DNA from: Glossina fuscipes
Lineage: Eukaryota; Arthropoda; Insecta; Diptera; Glossinidae
Assembly: GCF_014805625.2 (NCBI RefSeq)
Contig: NW_023998470.1
Span: forward strand, 482,887-546,886
DNA: 64,000 bases
Reading direction: 5' to 3'
Below are positions 1-12,596 of the stretch, in pieces (position 1 is the stretch's first letter; the number at the start of each line of letters is the position of its first letter). A model generated the notes under the pieces. That model saw nothing but the letters and a program-made list of their open reading frames with translations, did not search any database and was not told the DNA's origin. A program made the position numbers and the translations under genes.

Positions 1-1700
1 ATGATCATAAAAGTCAAGAGATATAGAATCGTTTGGAGTTTTTCATGCATCTTTCCCAACAGATAGAGGGGGTGAGTTTGATGGAATTCTTGATGCTTAT
101 TCGAGCCCAGAGAGATAAATGAATGCATAAATATTTTAATTCATTTTATTGTAGAGTGTATGATCCTTTTATCGATCAATTCAATATATTGTGTTATTCG
201 TTTATAAATTTATTTTATCGAGATTTTAATGCATATTTAAGAAGATGGCGAAGAAGATGAATTAATGGGTAGTGCGATCAAAAAGCGAACAATTTCGGTA
301 CGAGGGTCAGCTAGAAATCTATTCGCTACACCTGAGAAGTAGATTTCCAAATGTCGTTATCAGTAACTTACGGTTAAACAGCAGTGGTCGATCTTAGCAA
401 AAATATGTAAATGAGCTTCAAAAACAGGCTAACCGGCATGGCCGCAATTAAAAAAGTTCTTAAATCTGCTTTTTGTGCAGAACGTTGGCCATAAAGTTCG
501 GAAAATTTCAGTGGGTTATAATTTAGTTTATTGGTATATAGACGCTATCGTAAACAGTCTTACAAGACAATCTCCTAATTGAATTGTGAAAGAGGGAGAA
601 AACCACCCCTGCCTTTCAACTAAACTTACTTCCATTACTAAAATTTAATGACTTTACCACTTACCTAGAACATCAACGTTTCCACTACATTGTCGAATAT
701 ATTGTAATCGAGACTTAGGCCGGAATTTTTTTTCTTTCCACGCCTTCTACTTAAACGATAATTACTGGACTTCAGGAATACCTTATTCTCATGAAAAAGG
801 ATTTATTAGTAAATATATCTGATGAATACCTTGTTACTGCAAGTACTGCGCAATAACAATTCGCTCTAAACCGTACTTTTGTTTTTTGGGAAATTGTATC
901 TGGTTCAAAGTGATAGTGAATCCTTTGCTTTTACATTAAAATTGGCCCAATTCGAATAATATTTGTTTTCAAATTACTTTTTTCCCCCTTTTCCAACATA
1001 ATATGCACCATAAAGTCTAGTATTATTGTTGCGTTAAAAAAGCGAGTCGTTATGGTTTTGGTTTGTTTTTTAGTGCTTTGAATTTTTTAAATAAAATTTT
1101 CACGTACATGTTACACATATTGTTTTCATTTATTTATTTTGTTTTTATTCTGTATCTGCTATGTTTTTATGTTATTTCATATAATAGGAAAGACTCGACA
1201 AGCGTTAAATTTGCATTGTTTTTGAAACGGGCCACGCGAAACTCATATGTTATAAATACAGATATGCGTATAACACGCTCAGGTAGCATATTTGTTGTTT
1301 AGTCGTAATTTTTTTTTTTTTTTGCGAAAATCTTTACAGATAAAACGACATACAAAAATGCTATAATTTTAATTGCAATTTGTTTTTACTGAATATCGTG
1401 CTGTGCCTCTTTAGATTAAAACTCAACGTAAATTTATATTCACTTTGGGAACGAACCTTGAATACACAACATTTGATAGTGAGTATAACAAAAGGTACAT
1501 AAAGTACAAAATTGAAGTGTTAATTGAGGGCGTGATAAATAGGATGGAGGTTAAGACAATTTTGCAAAGCCTCATAAAAATTAATAGGAATATTTTCATC
1601 GATCTTTGCCATAGATTATCATTTGCAAGCTACTGGTTTTTAACGTGCGGCGTGAATAAAATTCTTTCTACACTTTTGATATTTGCTTACGCTATACGCT
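1..1700. other. AT-rich spacer, no gene seen
   Basis: Only short AT-driven open frames with low-complexity hydrophobic translations are present. I see no transposon motif, tRNA or tandem repeat beyond poly(T) near 1308-1324. Confidence 0.6.
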
Positions 1701-1707
1701 TTCTATA

Positions 1708-2192
1708 TTAATTGTTGCAATCGGGAAGAGGGAAGTCGCAAAGTAAAGAATGCAATGGCTGTATAAACATTTTGTCCAAATTATTAAGAAATCTTTTACT
1801 TTTCAAAACTTTGTGGTCATCAAGTCGGACAATGATGGACGGACATGGACACAACGCAAAAATTGTACCTAAAATCAAGGAACCTTTCATCCTCTAGTCG
1901 ACACGAAAATGTAAAACCCTTGTTATCACCAAATTAGATAGATGGACGGGCATGGACGAAACCCTGACAATATTACCTGAACTTAAAGAGGACAATGTAA
2001 AAATCTTGTTGTTACAAAGCTAATAGCAGCTAAGTATATTTTTCTTAACAGATAGATGGACGGGCACAAACAAAGCAACTTGGAATTTAACGCTGATTAA
2101 ATGTCTGCGCATAAGGCGTAGGGACATACGAAACACGCTAATGAAATGCCAAACGTAATATATCCACGTCCCTTTGGTGAAGGGTATACATT
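1708..2192 (+). repeat. Interspersed repeat family B, degenerate copy
   Basis: The block 'GATGGACGGRCATGGAC' recurs at about 1825, 1937 and 2050, giving an internal module of about 112 bp. The inter-block text also matches: 'AATGTAAAA' followed by 'CTTGTT' precedes the last two blocks. The copy closes with 'CCCTTTGGTGAAGGGTATAC' (2170-2189), a palindromic end resembling the terminal 'ggtgnAGGGTATA' hairpin common in fly interspersed repeats. Short open frames across it are by-products of the repeat. Family assignment is by motif only. Confidence 0.5.
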
Positions 2193-3205
2193 GAATGGAC
2201 AAGAATGAGTACTGTTGCATTAATGCTGTCAAAATAAAAATAAACAATGAATAACGATTCAAATTTACAATCTTGAAAAAGAAAAAGAAGATGCGGAGCT
2301 GGGATAGGTAACATTATACAAAAACGATGCCGTAAATTAAGCACTGCTTTTTATTAACTATTATATATATAACTAATGCTTACGAAATAATGAATTGCAA
2401 GCAATTTTTCTACTTGCACCAGAAATTATGAATCTGCTAGCTTCTCTCTTATGCCATCCGGAAGAAAAATCATCAAACTATAGATAAATGAATTGAGTTG
2501 CGCTTTTGGATTCTCCATGTTTGAGTCGCTCTGCTGTTTGAAACGAAATTGAGTGTTCAAGTGTAAGTTCGTCTCGTTTGATCCAGAAGTAAAGAAAATG
2601 AAAAGATTTACGGACTTCTTTACTTCGCTTAAAAAATATCGGGATGATTAGGAAGCTCGCAATAGAATAATCAATGAATTTGTTCGATAGTTTTATTTTA
2701 TATATTCTATCACTCTATGTCAAGTTTATGGCAATTTATGCTTAAATGGCGATTATCTTCTGAATTGTATTTCCTCTGGTCGCCTTTGCGATGTCGTTTC
2801 CTCCTAGAACGAACACCATGGGCAATGATTTGGATCTGGCCAAAAATCCTATTCTGAAAGGGTCATCATAAAAAAATTTTCCTTTTTCCTGGCAAGTCTA
2901 GGAAAATGGAACCATCTATTTCTATATAAAAGCTCATGTAAAAATTAATCCTTTCTACGAAAACAAGTTGAATGTTTTGGAATCAAAATAATCCCAAACT
3001 AATGACAACTGTGACATAAAAGTTTACTATGCTAAGTTTGGATCGTGGATCCATTTTTCGGCACTCTTAGCATATAATGGAAAATGTGGTGGAAAAGAGC
3101 TATGAGTTTTGCCATTTTATGGTAAAGATAGCCGTAAAGTTATGGTAAGCTAACGTGTACTAGCTAACGAGTTTGTCCGACTGTGCAGTTTTAAACATCT
3201 CATGT
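2193..3205. other. AT-rich spacer, no gene seen
   Basis: No open frame of interest, no recognisable repeat head and no RNA-like structure was found in this stretch. Confidence 0.55.
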
Positions 3206-3209
3206 TTTC

Positions 3210-3480
3210 ATACCCTACTCTACTTGTGGTACAAGCATGTGTTACGGTTGTTGAGGATGAATACAACGCCCAGAGGGGCTTGGCATAGACCTCCTTCTTA
3301 CTGTGTCGATTGATTAAGAATTACTTTCTGCACCGATCTAAGCTTGCCCGTGCGTCTGTCTGTCGTTTTCTTCTTGTATAGCTCGCAATTTTTCAGATAT
3401 TTTCATGAAATTCCTAACACCGACGTGTTTTGGCCCAAGGACAAACGCTATTGAAGATGATTCGGATCGGACAATATTTT
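3210..3480 (+). repeat. Interspersed repeat family A, copy 1
   Basis: The copy starts with the head 'ATACCCTACTCTACTTGTGG', a decayed palindrome. It continues with 'CAACGCCCAGAGGGGCTTG' and a GTCTGTCTGTC block near 3355. Then come 'TTTTTCAGATATTTTCATG' and 'GGCCCAAGGACAAACGCTA', and it fades near 'TTCGGATCGGAC'. The same ordered blocks recur near 22.95, 30.3, 53.5 and 57.97 kb and inverted near 29.2 kb, which defines a dispersed family. No coding potential is visible, so it is probably non-autonomous. Confidence 0.7.
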
Positions 3481-4529
3481 CAATCATTCAATTGAATAGT
3501 TTCAACTTGTTGATTTTCACATTTTTATCACTTTAAATGAGAACTGCGTTCATTTTAATCAAGCAAAGGTAGATAAAGAATATTGAATGCCTAGGCGAAG
3601 AGACAAGCCGCACATTCCAGCATCCCTTATTACATAGGCTTTTCTATTTTTTTTTTTTTTTTTGCTTGCGCTTCTTAAGTTTACCGACTTTTCCAGTTAT
3701 CTGAAGTGAATTAGATAGCTTTTCAAAAATGAAAAAAAATATAAAAATATTTTTGTTTTTCAATTTCCTTGAACTTACCTTCCGCTTTAATTGTATCCAC
3801 AAAGAAATTTGTCATCACCAGCATTAATAAAAATGTTAAAAATTGAAAACACTTTGTCGTTGTAGTTTTCGATGACGTTTTAGTGTCTGTTAAAGGAAAT
3901 GGCGTCACATTTGGCGCCATTTCAAATGCAGGATATTGCAAAACGTATTATTAGGAGTCTAGAGATTGCAAACACTGTAAATTCACAAGAAAAATAGAAA
4001 AAAAGAGAAAATTCTTATATATATCTTTTCTAAATTGCTTTTTGCAAAGAAAAAAAAAAAAAAAAAAAAAAAAGAGAAGAAGATATACCTACAAACGTAG
4101 ATATACATAAATATATATGTGTTTAAAGCTTACTAAATTTCAAACCAATTTACTTAATTAACTGATAATTGCCGTTGAACAGTTCTTCTTGTAAATTGCT
4201 TACGCATTCCGGTTGACAGGATTTGGCCGTGTGCGAGTGTGTCTTCTTCAATCTCTTATCTTTTAGTTTTTTTTTTTTTTTTTTGTTTTAAATTTTAATT
4301 TCTTCTGCCACCTTTTACTCGTTATCATTTTGCATCCACCAAAAAAGCAAAAGTCCTGCATTAATTTTCTTGTCGTGTTTGTGACATTAGCAAAACAGTC
4401 CTTAATTTATTTAAGTTTTCAAATAACTTAGTTCATTAATTATTTTTTTGGAACTTTTATACATTCTTCGCAAATGGCTTGTTACCTTAACATTGTTTCT
4501 GTTGGACCATCTAAGTGTTTGTTGTTGTC
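3481..4529. other. AT-rich spacer with homopolymer runs
   Basis: Contains poly(T) near 3649-3663, an uninterrupted run of 23 A at 4051-4073 and poly(T) near 4268-4283. No gene or transposon motif was seen. Confidence 0.6.
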
Positions 4530-4905
4530 CATATGTACGAAGATCGTTTCATCCACTATCCATTTATGTCTGTAGCCAGCCGACCATCTATCCGTCTATA
4601 TGTTTACTTTTTCACTAGCTTCTATCGCTTCTCGGTCGATATATGCCCACATAAAGCCCTCTGTGTTTGCGTCAAATTTTTCGCGTGTCCGCCCTTCCGT
4701 TTGCCTGTACGTCTAGCTGTCGATTTGTACATTGAGCCATCTTTTAAACTATCTGTGTGCTGCAGACTAAACTTCATGTCTAATTGCGCGTCGTTGCGAA
4801 ACACTCTTCCTCGCTACGTCTTCAATCTACCCTCTTTTCATATGTATGTACAACAGTCAAGTGATGTAGGTGGCCTTTATCGCATGCGTCCATCTCTCTA
4901 AGAAA
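4530..4905 (+). repeat. Decayed (YGTC)-type pyrimidine array
   Basis: The plus strand is a long succession of diverged 'CGTCTGTC', 'CCGTCTAT' and 'GCCTGTACGTC'-like words, as expected of an old TGTC/CCGTC microsatellite. Lack of stops over 128 codons follows from this composition, and the reverse strand is partly open too. The same texture recurs at 25.6-26.1, 55.7-55.95 and 56.6-56.9 kb. Confidence 0.5.
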
Positions 4906-6554
4906 TTGCAGCAAGCCTCTACAGACCGCTAAATGATCACTTGACTTATTGCGGCTATTTTGAAATATCACGCAAGAATGGTTATAATTGTAAGAACACT
5001 GAGACAATATGTACGAAATTTGAAACCACTCTTTTTGATAGCTTAATCATCTATTACATAAAATCCTTCGTAATTTTTAGCAACATTTATTACAATGTTT
5101 CGTGGAGAAATGACATTGACAGATGACAATTGACAAATTCAATGAATTTCCTATACATATATATACATATATAACTGTTGAGTATCCAAGATTCGTTTTA
5201 AAACGAACTTGATTTTACACGTCATAATTTTGCTTTCAATTTCATACGAAATCCGATTACAAAAGCATCAAGATCTTTTTCTTTTGCTTCCTTCTTTTCG
5301 TTAACTAAGTCAGCTAAATCATAAGCGCAGTTTATTTCAATTGTCAAAGGAGTACTTTAAAAAGGCATCGACTTCGTTAGGGTGAGTAAAAACTAAATAT
5401 TGACTGGTTAGAGGGAATACATAGCTTGCTTACTCACTTAAGCCGTTTTACAAAGAATTTTCACTTAATTTCTTGCATTTGCTTAATGCCTTGCTGGACC
5501 AAGCATTAATGTAAAAGCAAGCATAATGTAAAAAAAACTTTTCGAACAACGCAATAGATTACTTAAAATTTTCTTCCTAAAAGTATGCAGTGTAATTCTA
5601 CATGCTATCGCCTTAAGATTAGATTATTGTTTTTGTACAATTTATGTCTCATATAAGCTACGTTATAAACGTAAATTTCCAACGCAAAAATGTATGCGTC
5701 ATTTTTTCTTTCATTCACTAATAAACTCGATTTCACGCGTTTTTCTGTCACTGAAGCCCTGAAACTATTTTAAAACTCCCAACTGTCTACAGGCTTGTAA
5801 AAAAAGAAATCGCTGCTACAATAGTCTAAGTAATATGTTAATGTTTGTTTGTGACCTTCTGAAGGCGGTTAAAATGCAAAATTGATTATATCAAAATTTC
5901 TTTATCAATGAGGAAAACTAAGAAAATCTTTCCACATATACTTTATGCTAACTCTATGCTAACCTGTTATGCAGTTATTTAGAATCCTTATCCGAAGGAA
6001 GAGATGAGACTTTATTTTTGCTGACAATTTTTTAATTTCGTTTCTAATCCTTGATAAAGATTTTTTAAAGGACGCCTCAGAAACTCAGCATAACTTTTCT
6101 TATCGCCTATAGTCGGCAACGAGAGGTGTGCGTTTTTCAAATTTATATGTATTTCCTTTTGACATAGGAATAGAAGTCTTCGGTAGTTTTATGCAATTAT
6201 TGTTTTATATATAAATACTAACACTTCAGAGACTTCGCCATAGGATAAAGGAAGAGAACAAAATGAACAGCAAAAAGCAAAAAGAAACTAATTTTAATAA
6301 GTTAATTGTTCTGCTTGTTCATTTTCTTATGACTCTTGAGTAAAACAATTTTTCGTTTACTTATCATTTCATTTCTAAGAGTTTTTCCAACAGAGAGTTT
6401 TCTTTCTTTTCTTTTTGCAATCCTTGCCGACATAACTACTTTACTTTACTTGTTCTTTTACTTCGTTATACTCTCACATCCTGTGGGTTTCCTGATAATC
6501 CTGTCATCACTTTTTGTGCTCGTTTGTTAGCAGAATTTATTGTATTATCGCTTT
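4906..6554. other. AT-rich spacer, no gene seen
   Basis: Holds a short TA/CATA-type run at about 5153-5172. Nothing else stands out on either strand. Confidence 0.55.
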
Positions 6555-6645
6555 CGGTTATAAGGCCCAGTGGTTAATACACAAGCGTTATTTTTGCTCA
6601 GACGAAGGACTGTAAAAGAATTCGTGGCAGTTCATACCCGTAGCC
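6555..6645 (+). repeat. tRNA-like unit, possible SINE head or tRNA pseudogene
   Basis: An A-box-like block 'GGCCCAGTGGTTA' (about 6564-6576) is followed about 55 nt later by a B-box-like 'CAGTTCATACCCG' (about 6628-6640). This is close to the RNA polymerase III internal promoter layout. I could not fold a convincing cloverleaf with paired acceptor ends, so it is not called a functional tRNA. Comparable A-box blocks lie near 28.84 and 32.86 kb. Confidence 0.3.
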
Positions 6646-7141
6646 AAACTGTACTCAACGTGCAGTTATTTCCCATTGTTGTTAATTTTTAACAGCTTGC
6701 TGTGCAGACAGAGTGACAATTAGTACAGCAAGTAAGCATTTATTAGAATTACTTAACAGCATAACAATTTTTCTTTAGTATTAAAGGACTTTTTCAATTT
6801 TTTTTTAAAATAAAGATTCCTTTAAATGTTGCTTTTCATTTAGAAATTTTTTCCCTTTCATTTCAAAAGCAAACCATACAAAGTAATTATTTTATTCGGG
6901 AGAGTTGCTTTTTGTCGTGTAAGAGTTTTCCATTTCTTTCCTTTTAAATGGGAAAACTTGAACTTCTATTTATACTTTTAAGTACGTCTTCACCTTTTAA
7001 TAGGCTAAAAACCTTGTACAGTCCTATTGAATTCTATTAACGTCCGACATTAGTAGGAAGAAAAATTCATTTTGTAAAATTCATTAAGATTTTCAAGAGT
7101 TGGAAAAGAAAGCCTTCAGAAATAGAAAAGAAATAGTAAGA
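6646..7141. other. AT-rich spacer, no gene seen
   Basis: No supported feature. The stretch ends directly at the terminal palindrome of the next repeat. Confidence 0.5.
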
Positions 7142-7860
7142 AAGATATATTCGGCTGGGGCCGAATCTGGCATAGCCATCACAATTAAAATCGTTGGCGT
7201 CTAATGCTTTTCATTTATGGTTGCGGAAAAGTGAATGGGATGAAATTTATCTTCCACCTCTTAGTTCGATAAAACATTTAATCCGCCACGTTGAGACGTC
7301 CACCATAAATAATATACCTGGCTTGTCGCACTCTACTCTCTACATTTTTTATTTGATATCCACATCGACGGTATTGCGATAAAAAAATGAGTCCACCATA
7401 TCGCGGTGAGCACCATATATATATATATAATCACTTGTAGCTTTGTGTAGGCATGGCCGAGTTTTTCCATTTTTTCACATCAAGAGCAGACGTTTCCGTA
7501 AACTAAACGTAAAAACTTTCACGATTCTTTCATCATTTGTAAGTAGTGAGCGGAAATCTACAAAGTACGAAGTTACGTTCACTTTGCGTTTTGCTATGGG
7601 CGTGTGCTTTGATCAGTTTGACCCATTTTTGATATCAACGGGTGTGTAGGAGCTTTCAAGTATTTCTGCCAAAATTAAAGGTGATATCTTCATTTCTGCG
7701 GCCAGGACAGTGTCAACAACACACACTACACAGACAAACACAAGCGGACAGACATGGCTTCATCGATTTAGAATTTCATGCTGATCAAGAATACATATAC
7801 TTTATAGGATCTGTGAAGCTTGCTTTTTGTGCGAAAATTTAATGTGCATTAAGGCGAATC
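7142..7860 (+). repeat. Interspersed repeat family B, longest copy
   Basis: It begins with a hairpin end, 'ATTCGGCTGGGGCCGAATCT' (7149-7168). The body has 'GGGCGTGTGCTTTGATCAG' (7600s), 'TTTGACCCATTTTTGATATC', 'CTGCGGCCAGGACAGTG', and 'GCGGACAGACATGGCTTC' followed by 'ATTTAGAATTTCATGC' and 'ATACTTTATAGGATCTG'. The blocks recur in the same order at about 12.25-12.46 kb and inverted near 31.6-32.0 and 50.3-50.8 kb. The 50.8 kb copy carries the mirror-image end palindrome, so the family has inverted terminal structures. No transposase frame is visible. Confidence 0.7.
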
Positions 7861-8623
7861 GAGGATATCCAACACTATTGTAAAGATCTTATTCTTTCAT
7901 CATTATATCATTATCCGTTGTTCAGGCATATTGTCCTATATGATTGCTATTTTCATTTGGCAAGACCATAGAAGGGATGTAGTGAACCATCTGTGGCATT
8001 TTTATATACATTCTTGCACGAGCACTGTTTCAATCAAGTTTTCACTAACAGGCTCTATGCGAATACGCAAAATAGCAACACTCTTCTACTCTTGGATTGC
8101 TTTTTTTTTCGATTGTGTCTACATGTGTATTTTTATCTGAAATCTGAAAAAATCAGTAGATTAACGCCTAACATGGTGCTCTGTACAGGCATGTCATTCT
8201 CTTCGATTTTGGGCAAATGTGGTTAAGAAACGATTCACTGAGAACTGAAGATAGAGAAGTGCGGGTAGACTTTCATTGATCTGCCTATTTGCCGTCTGTG
8301 TCTCTGCTTCCCTGGCATGGTAAAATATTTTGATACATACTCGGCATACTAATTCACGACACGATAAAGGCGTAATATTTACCGTGTGGACACATATCTA
8401 CAAAGCTGCGGCCACCTCCCTATCTCCTTCTTTACATCTTTTGGCCATCATCACATTATACTTAAGGCGGATATTCCCTGTGTGATTGGCCATATTAAAA
8501 AGCTATAAAAGCTATATACTTTCTTTCGATGTTCACTTGTTGTTCGTTATTAGCGTTTGATTTTGTTATAGCAATTTACGGTTTTTATATTCTACACTAC
8601 CTGTAGTACTGAGTCTATTCAGT
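7861..8623. other. Spacer, no gene seen
   Basis: Two overlapping short frames near 7931-8226 translate to low-complexity, hydrophobic peptides with no motif. No other feature was found. Confidence 0.5.
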
Positions 8624-8839
8624 TTGTGCAATGCTCGTACTTTTAATGCGTATCCATGTACTGTTGTGTTCAATCCCCAGGTCGCAGTTAAGGAGATAAT
8701 TTGGAGAAATTTGAGGCAAACTCACAGCGCATTGAACCAAGAAAAAACCCTGCTTCAAAATGAATGGAAACAGATCCCTTTTTACGACAAAGTGCGAATT
8801 GATGTAGGATATTTAACAGTGAGCCATAGCCCACTATAA
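8624..8839 (+). pseudogene. Possible Tc1-type transposase C-terminal remnant (weak)
   Basis: The frame contains tryptophan-leucine spacing like 'IIWRNLRQTHSALNQ' followed by 'LLQNEWKQIPFYDK'. That resembles the C-terminal region of Tc1-family transposases, where a 'W..L' segment precedes 'L..EW..IP'. Neither the catalytic DDE motifs nor terminal repeats can be seen nearby, and the frame closes after 71 codons. The call rests on about 25 residues and could be chance. Confidence 0.2.
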
Positions 8840-9870
8840 GGTTTTCACTTGTTTACTTCTAATCGCTGCAGTACAATATCGAACTTATTATGCTGTATAT
8901 ATTCTTATTCATACTTTTTTGGCTACTACTTTGGCATAAAGAGAATGAAAAAACTCGGGCTTTCTCAGCTCTTAGGTATATTTATAAAATACAAAATCTT
9001 GAGAAATTGAACAGAGAGAGGAGAAATATTTCCACTTAATTATAGATTAACCTAAAAAGAAAAGCAAGTTATTTATTAAAAGAAGAAGAAAAGAAAAATT
9101 TTGAATATAAAAAAATATTTATTTCGTCTTTTACCTGCAACCGTGCAACATTACCTTTGAACAAAACAGAAAAAATTAAATAAATAAAAAAAATAAAAAA
9201 ATACCGTTTCGTGAAAGAAAACTTCCAGGCTGGCATTTACACATGTCACATATTATCGTGTTGCTTACAAACGAATGATTGTCTACTGAATTGTTATTGC
9301 AGTTGTTGTTGTTTTTGTTGGTATATATTTACATTAAAACTCTTTAGAAAAAATCTCTTTCAATCGGTAAGCATACGTAATTATTATTATTTACCTTACT
9401 TAAGGCAGTGTTCTCGAGACGGTTAGAGTACAGGTAAATAGGCGAGTAAACGATGCAGACTGTCAAAAAGCGTATAATTGCAAGACTAAGAGCTTAATAA
9501 TAACTTCTCTCAGGCTTACTAACTTTCGACTGGCGTCATCCGATTAACTTTTAAAATGTGCCTGGCACGTTAAGGTCGCCTTAACTCATGCGTCATTGAC
9601 AAATCTTAGATTAACTGTACTTTAGTTCTGTAACCCTATCGTTGGCGTTGCAACATTTTGAGGCCGAATATCTACGCAGTCTACCAATAGCTATTTAATC
9701 GTCGGATTTGATCGGTGAAGAGCAAGTAATATGTTTGCCTTCTTATTTTAAGGTTCAGAAGGAGACTCGTTCGTTCCTTTGTTTTATCATGTTCCCTAGT
9801 AGGTTATTTACATAACGCAAGACTTGATTGGTAACCGTTACGGAAAGTGGGACAACTTTTACCAACAATA
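8840..9870. other. AT-rich spacer, no gene seen
   Basis: A-rich stretch at about 9040-9200 with many AAATAA words. No feature is supported. Confidence 0.5.
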
Positions 9871-10140
9871 CTACCGTTTTAAGTCCCAGATGCATTTTAT
9901 GCCAAAATAGTTGTTAAGTGTGCTGTGTGGTAATGCCGTCAATAGTGATTGTGGAAAGAAAGCAAGATCCAATAATCGTAAAACTCCTGAGCGCTGAAGC
10001 AACGTAAGCTGTACAGTGTTTTCTACAAAGTAGGGCAACTGTTCGTAACTAAGTTTCTTAAAGTGAATGTTTTCTACGCGTCCTCGCCTGCTCGCGCTGG
10101 CGATGCACTCATACACTCGCCAACACACAACCGTTACTTC
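9871..10140 (-). promoter_or_regulatory. GC-elevated patch, candidate 5' exon/promoter (weak)
   Basis: This is one of few places with CG-containing words (CGCGTCC, CTCGCCTGCTCGCGCTGGCG near 10077-10099). The minus strand is open for 85 codons, but the peptide has no recognised motif. Read on the minus strand it resembles an untranslated leader: a 'TCAGCTTTC' initiator-like word upstream (about 10207-10215), and a weak GT donor ('ACGGTAGTA', about 9870-9878) at the far end. It could equally be an old insertion. Confidence 0.2.
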
Positions 10141-10985
10141 TCTTTGCTAGCCTTTGCAGAAAATCGTTGCTAAAGCAAAATGACTTAATTAAAAGTCACA
10201 TGAAAGCTGAGTTTCTAGTTCAAAAACACTGCCTCGTGCGAGCAGTCGATACAACTCTTAGTTTGTAGGGACCTAGAACACTTGTTCTTATTTGCACAAA
10301 AGTTTTTAAATACATCAGTAGAAGTCGTAATATATTCTTTATAGTACCAAATGATAACTAAAAGGTATTCAGGATTCGTTCAGAATTCTCCTAAGGAGAA
10401 TCCTTTTTATTGACTTTTTTCTCGTGTGCACAATATAACTTTTATCCACCTACGTAGGTATATGTATATATATATATGTACATGCATGTTTATGCATATA
10501 TATGAGTGTATTTATCCACTTAACGGTCAGCTGAACATTTTTCGCCAGTACGACATTGCATGATCTGACTTTTTATCTTGTACCATGTTGCTATGGTTGA
10601 TGTTGTTATTGATGTTGTTGTTGTCATGTTATATTAATGCGTTTAAATGCATTGAAATCGGGAAATGTTTTTATCGGCCATTTGCCATCTCATTACCTTG
10701 TCAGATTTTACACTTATAGTAAAATGTTATCAAATAAACACATAAGCGCATGCATATATGCATACATACGCTTGTATGTATGTGTAAAAGTTGAAATCAA
10801 GCTAAATGACGTTCATCATTGTTGTTGTAGCAACTTTTCACAATATAAAGGGTATATAAAAAAGCGAAAAAAATGCACAAACATTGCTACGTGTATGCAT
10901 GCATGCATGCAAGCATGCTTGCACTATAACTGTCTGTATGCACAACATATAACGTGCATTACCTGATTCTCGTATTGGACGTACG

Positions 10986-10988
<3 letters not shown>

Positions 10989-11026
<38 letters not shown>
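10989..11026. repeat. (AT)n microsatellite
   Basis: About 19 uninterrupted AT dinucleotides, followed directly by 'GTATGCATG'. Confidence 0.95.
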
Positions 11027-11031
<5 letters not shown>

Positions 11032-11501
11032 CATGATTGCAAGTATATACCCTATATACCCTATTAAAGCTAACAATACGAAAAGGTTCAAGATAAGTTT
11101 GTGTATACAAACATATAAGCACACGAACATCTATTTGAATAGGTACATATAGGTAAGTCCATTCCATAGTATGCGCGCGATTGTACTGTTGTGACTGCTT
11201 GCGTTTATGTATGCACGCACACGTCGTAACATTGGTTGCATATTTTAAAAACGTCATCATTGATTGAGTTCTACAATAGCCATTCATGCGTACGTTTAAT
11301 TGACGTCATGTAATGAAATTCAATTTACACGATAATATATTATACACATATACGCATATACACACATCCGCATGTAGATGCCTATAAACGTAAGTACACC
11401 TACATAGACAATAAGTGGCAAACGAAAAAAAAAGAGTAAAAATTGAAAAATTTTTTTTTTTAATATAAAGAATAACTTGGAAAAGCAATAAAAATGTGCC
11501 T

Positions 11502-11521
11502 TATGAATGAATGAATGAATG
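11502..11521. repeat. (AATG)n microsatellite
   Basis: Five perfect tandem ATGA/AATG units. Confidence 0.9.
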
Positions 11522-12004
11522 AAAAAACAACAACAAAAACAAGAAAATCTGACAACTCTCCTCTAAAGGTTATTTTATGTGGACAAGTTTTCAACTCAAG
11601 TCTTTTTAATTAGTTTTCTCTCCCCTACTTCTCATTAAAATCGTTATTAACCTTAGTGAATTTTTTTTATCTATTCATCATCTTTCGATTAAGTTTCTTT
11701 TTTTACTTTTTGCAGTTTCATAATATTTAAAAAAAACGGCATGAAATTATTATTAATTTGTAAAAGAATATTTTCAGCCGATAACGTGGAAGAGGATAAG
11801 ATGGAAAGAAGATTCACTTTAAAACATATTTTTTAGAGGAAATTGTTTATTTTTTTAAAACACTATTAATTTTAACAAGTACGAAAGTCGTCTATTTTTA
11901 TACAGATACTGTAGGATACACTAATTTTCATTGTTATATCTTTCTTGATGAAAAAATCCTTTTATTTGCTTTCAAAAATAAGGATGGTGCTAGGTAATGT
12001 ATCG

Positions 12005-12480
12005 ATGTGGACTTGACCTTCGGCAAACTTCGGCAAACTTTCATCATTAACTTATGTGAAAGCACTTTCTCTCAAATTTGAAGCCGATAGCTCCACTGTT
12101 GCGATCAGGAGAATGTTTTCCCACAGACAATACAAGGGCAGCCAGACAAGCAGAGGAACGTGCAGGCAGATAGATGGGCAGAAAACTAGACAAATAGAAA
12201 GACATACAGAAGAACAGGCCAACAAACAACAAAAAACAGGTCTATTATAGGTGGTGCCGTGCGCGTGCCCTCCAACCGATTTGACCCATTTTCAGTACCA
12301 ACCCCCGTGTAAGAACTTTCACTATTTTTGCCTAATTTGAAGTCGATAGCTTCATTTTAGCGGCCAGGAGAATGTTTACGACAGACAGTATACGGACGGG
12401 CTGACAGATATGGCTTAATCAAATTAGAATTTCATGCCGGTCGAATATGTGCACTTTGTCACGTCGCTGGGCATTGCAAA
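12005..12480 (+). repeat. Interspersed repeat family B, two-module copy
   Basis: The block 'TTTGAAGCCGATAGCTCC' + 'AGGAGAATGTTTTCCCAC' near 12078-12125 is repeated as 'TTTGAAGTCGATAGCTTC' + 'AGGAGAATGTTTACGAC' near 12337-12383. The copy is therefore two tandem modules about 260 bp apart. Between them lies 'GCCGTGCGCGTGCCCTCC' + 'GATTTGACCCATTTTC'. The second module ends 'GACAGATATGGCTTAATC' + 'ATTTAGAATTTCATGC'-like text, as at 7.8 kb. The start includes a doubled 'CTTCGGCAAA'. Confidence 0.7.
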
Positions 12481-12530
12481 CATTTTAACAAATTAATGTA
12501 CCTCTCATCTTTCGCTGATGGGTAGAAAAA

Positions 12531-12596
12531 TATCATGGAGGTAAAATAAAATTATTATGAAAGTAAAATAAAACTATCATGAAAGTAAAATAATTT
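12531..12596 (+). repeat. 22-bp tandem repeat, three copies
   Basis: Units 12531-12552, 12553-12574 and 12575-12596 each read TAT(C/T)ATG(G/A)A(G/A)GTAAAATAA plus 2-3 bases, differing at only a few positions. Confidence 0.85.

Larger units (their letters stand above)
10141..12004. other. AT-rich spacer rich in simple repeats
   Basis: Contains a TA/TG-rich region at 10450-10510, a GCAT-type run at about 10896-10922, the TA run listed separately, and the AATG run listed separately. Frames that cross these give artefactual repeated Tyr-Ile peptides. No gene was seen. Confidence 0.6.

Noticed and set aside
4515..4901. 128-codon plus-strand frame with Cys and Pro
   Set aside because: The underlying DNA is a worn YGTC repeat and the opposite strand is also partly open; no domain is visible.
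10838..11287. 149-codon minus-strand frame with Tyr-Ile repeats
   Set aside because: It runs through the (AT)n microsatellite; the peptide is an artefact of TA repeats and AT-rich flanks.
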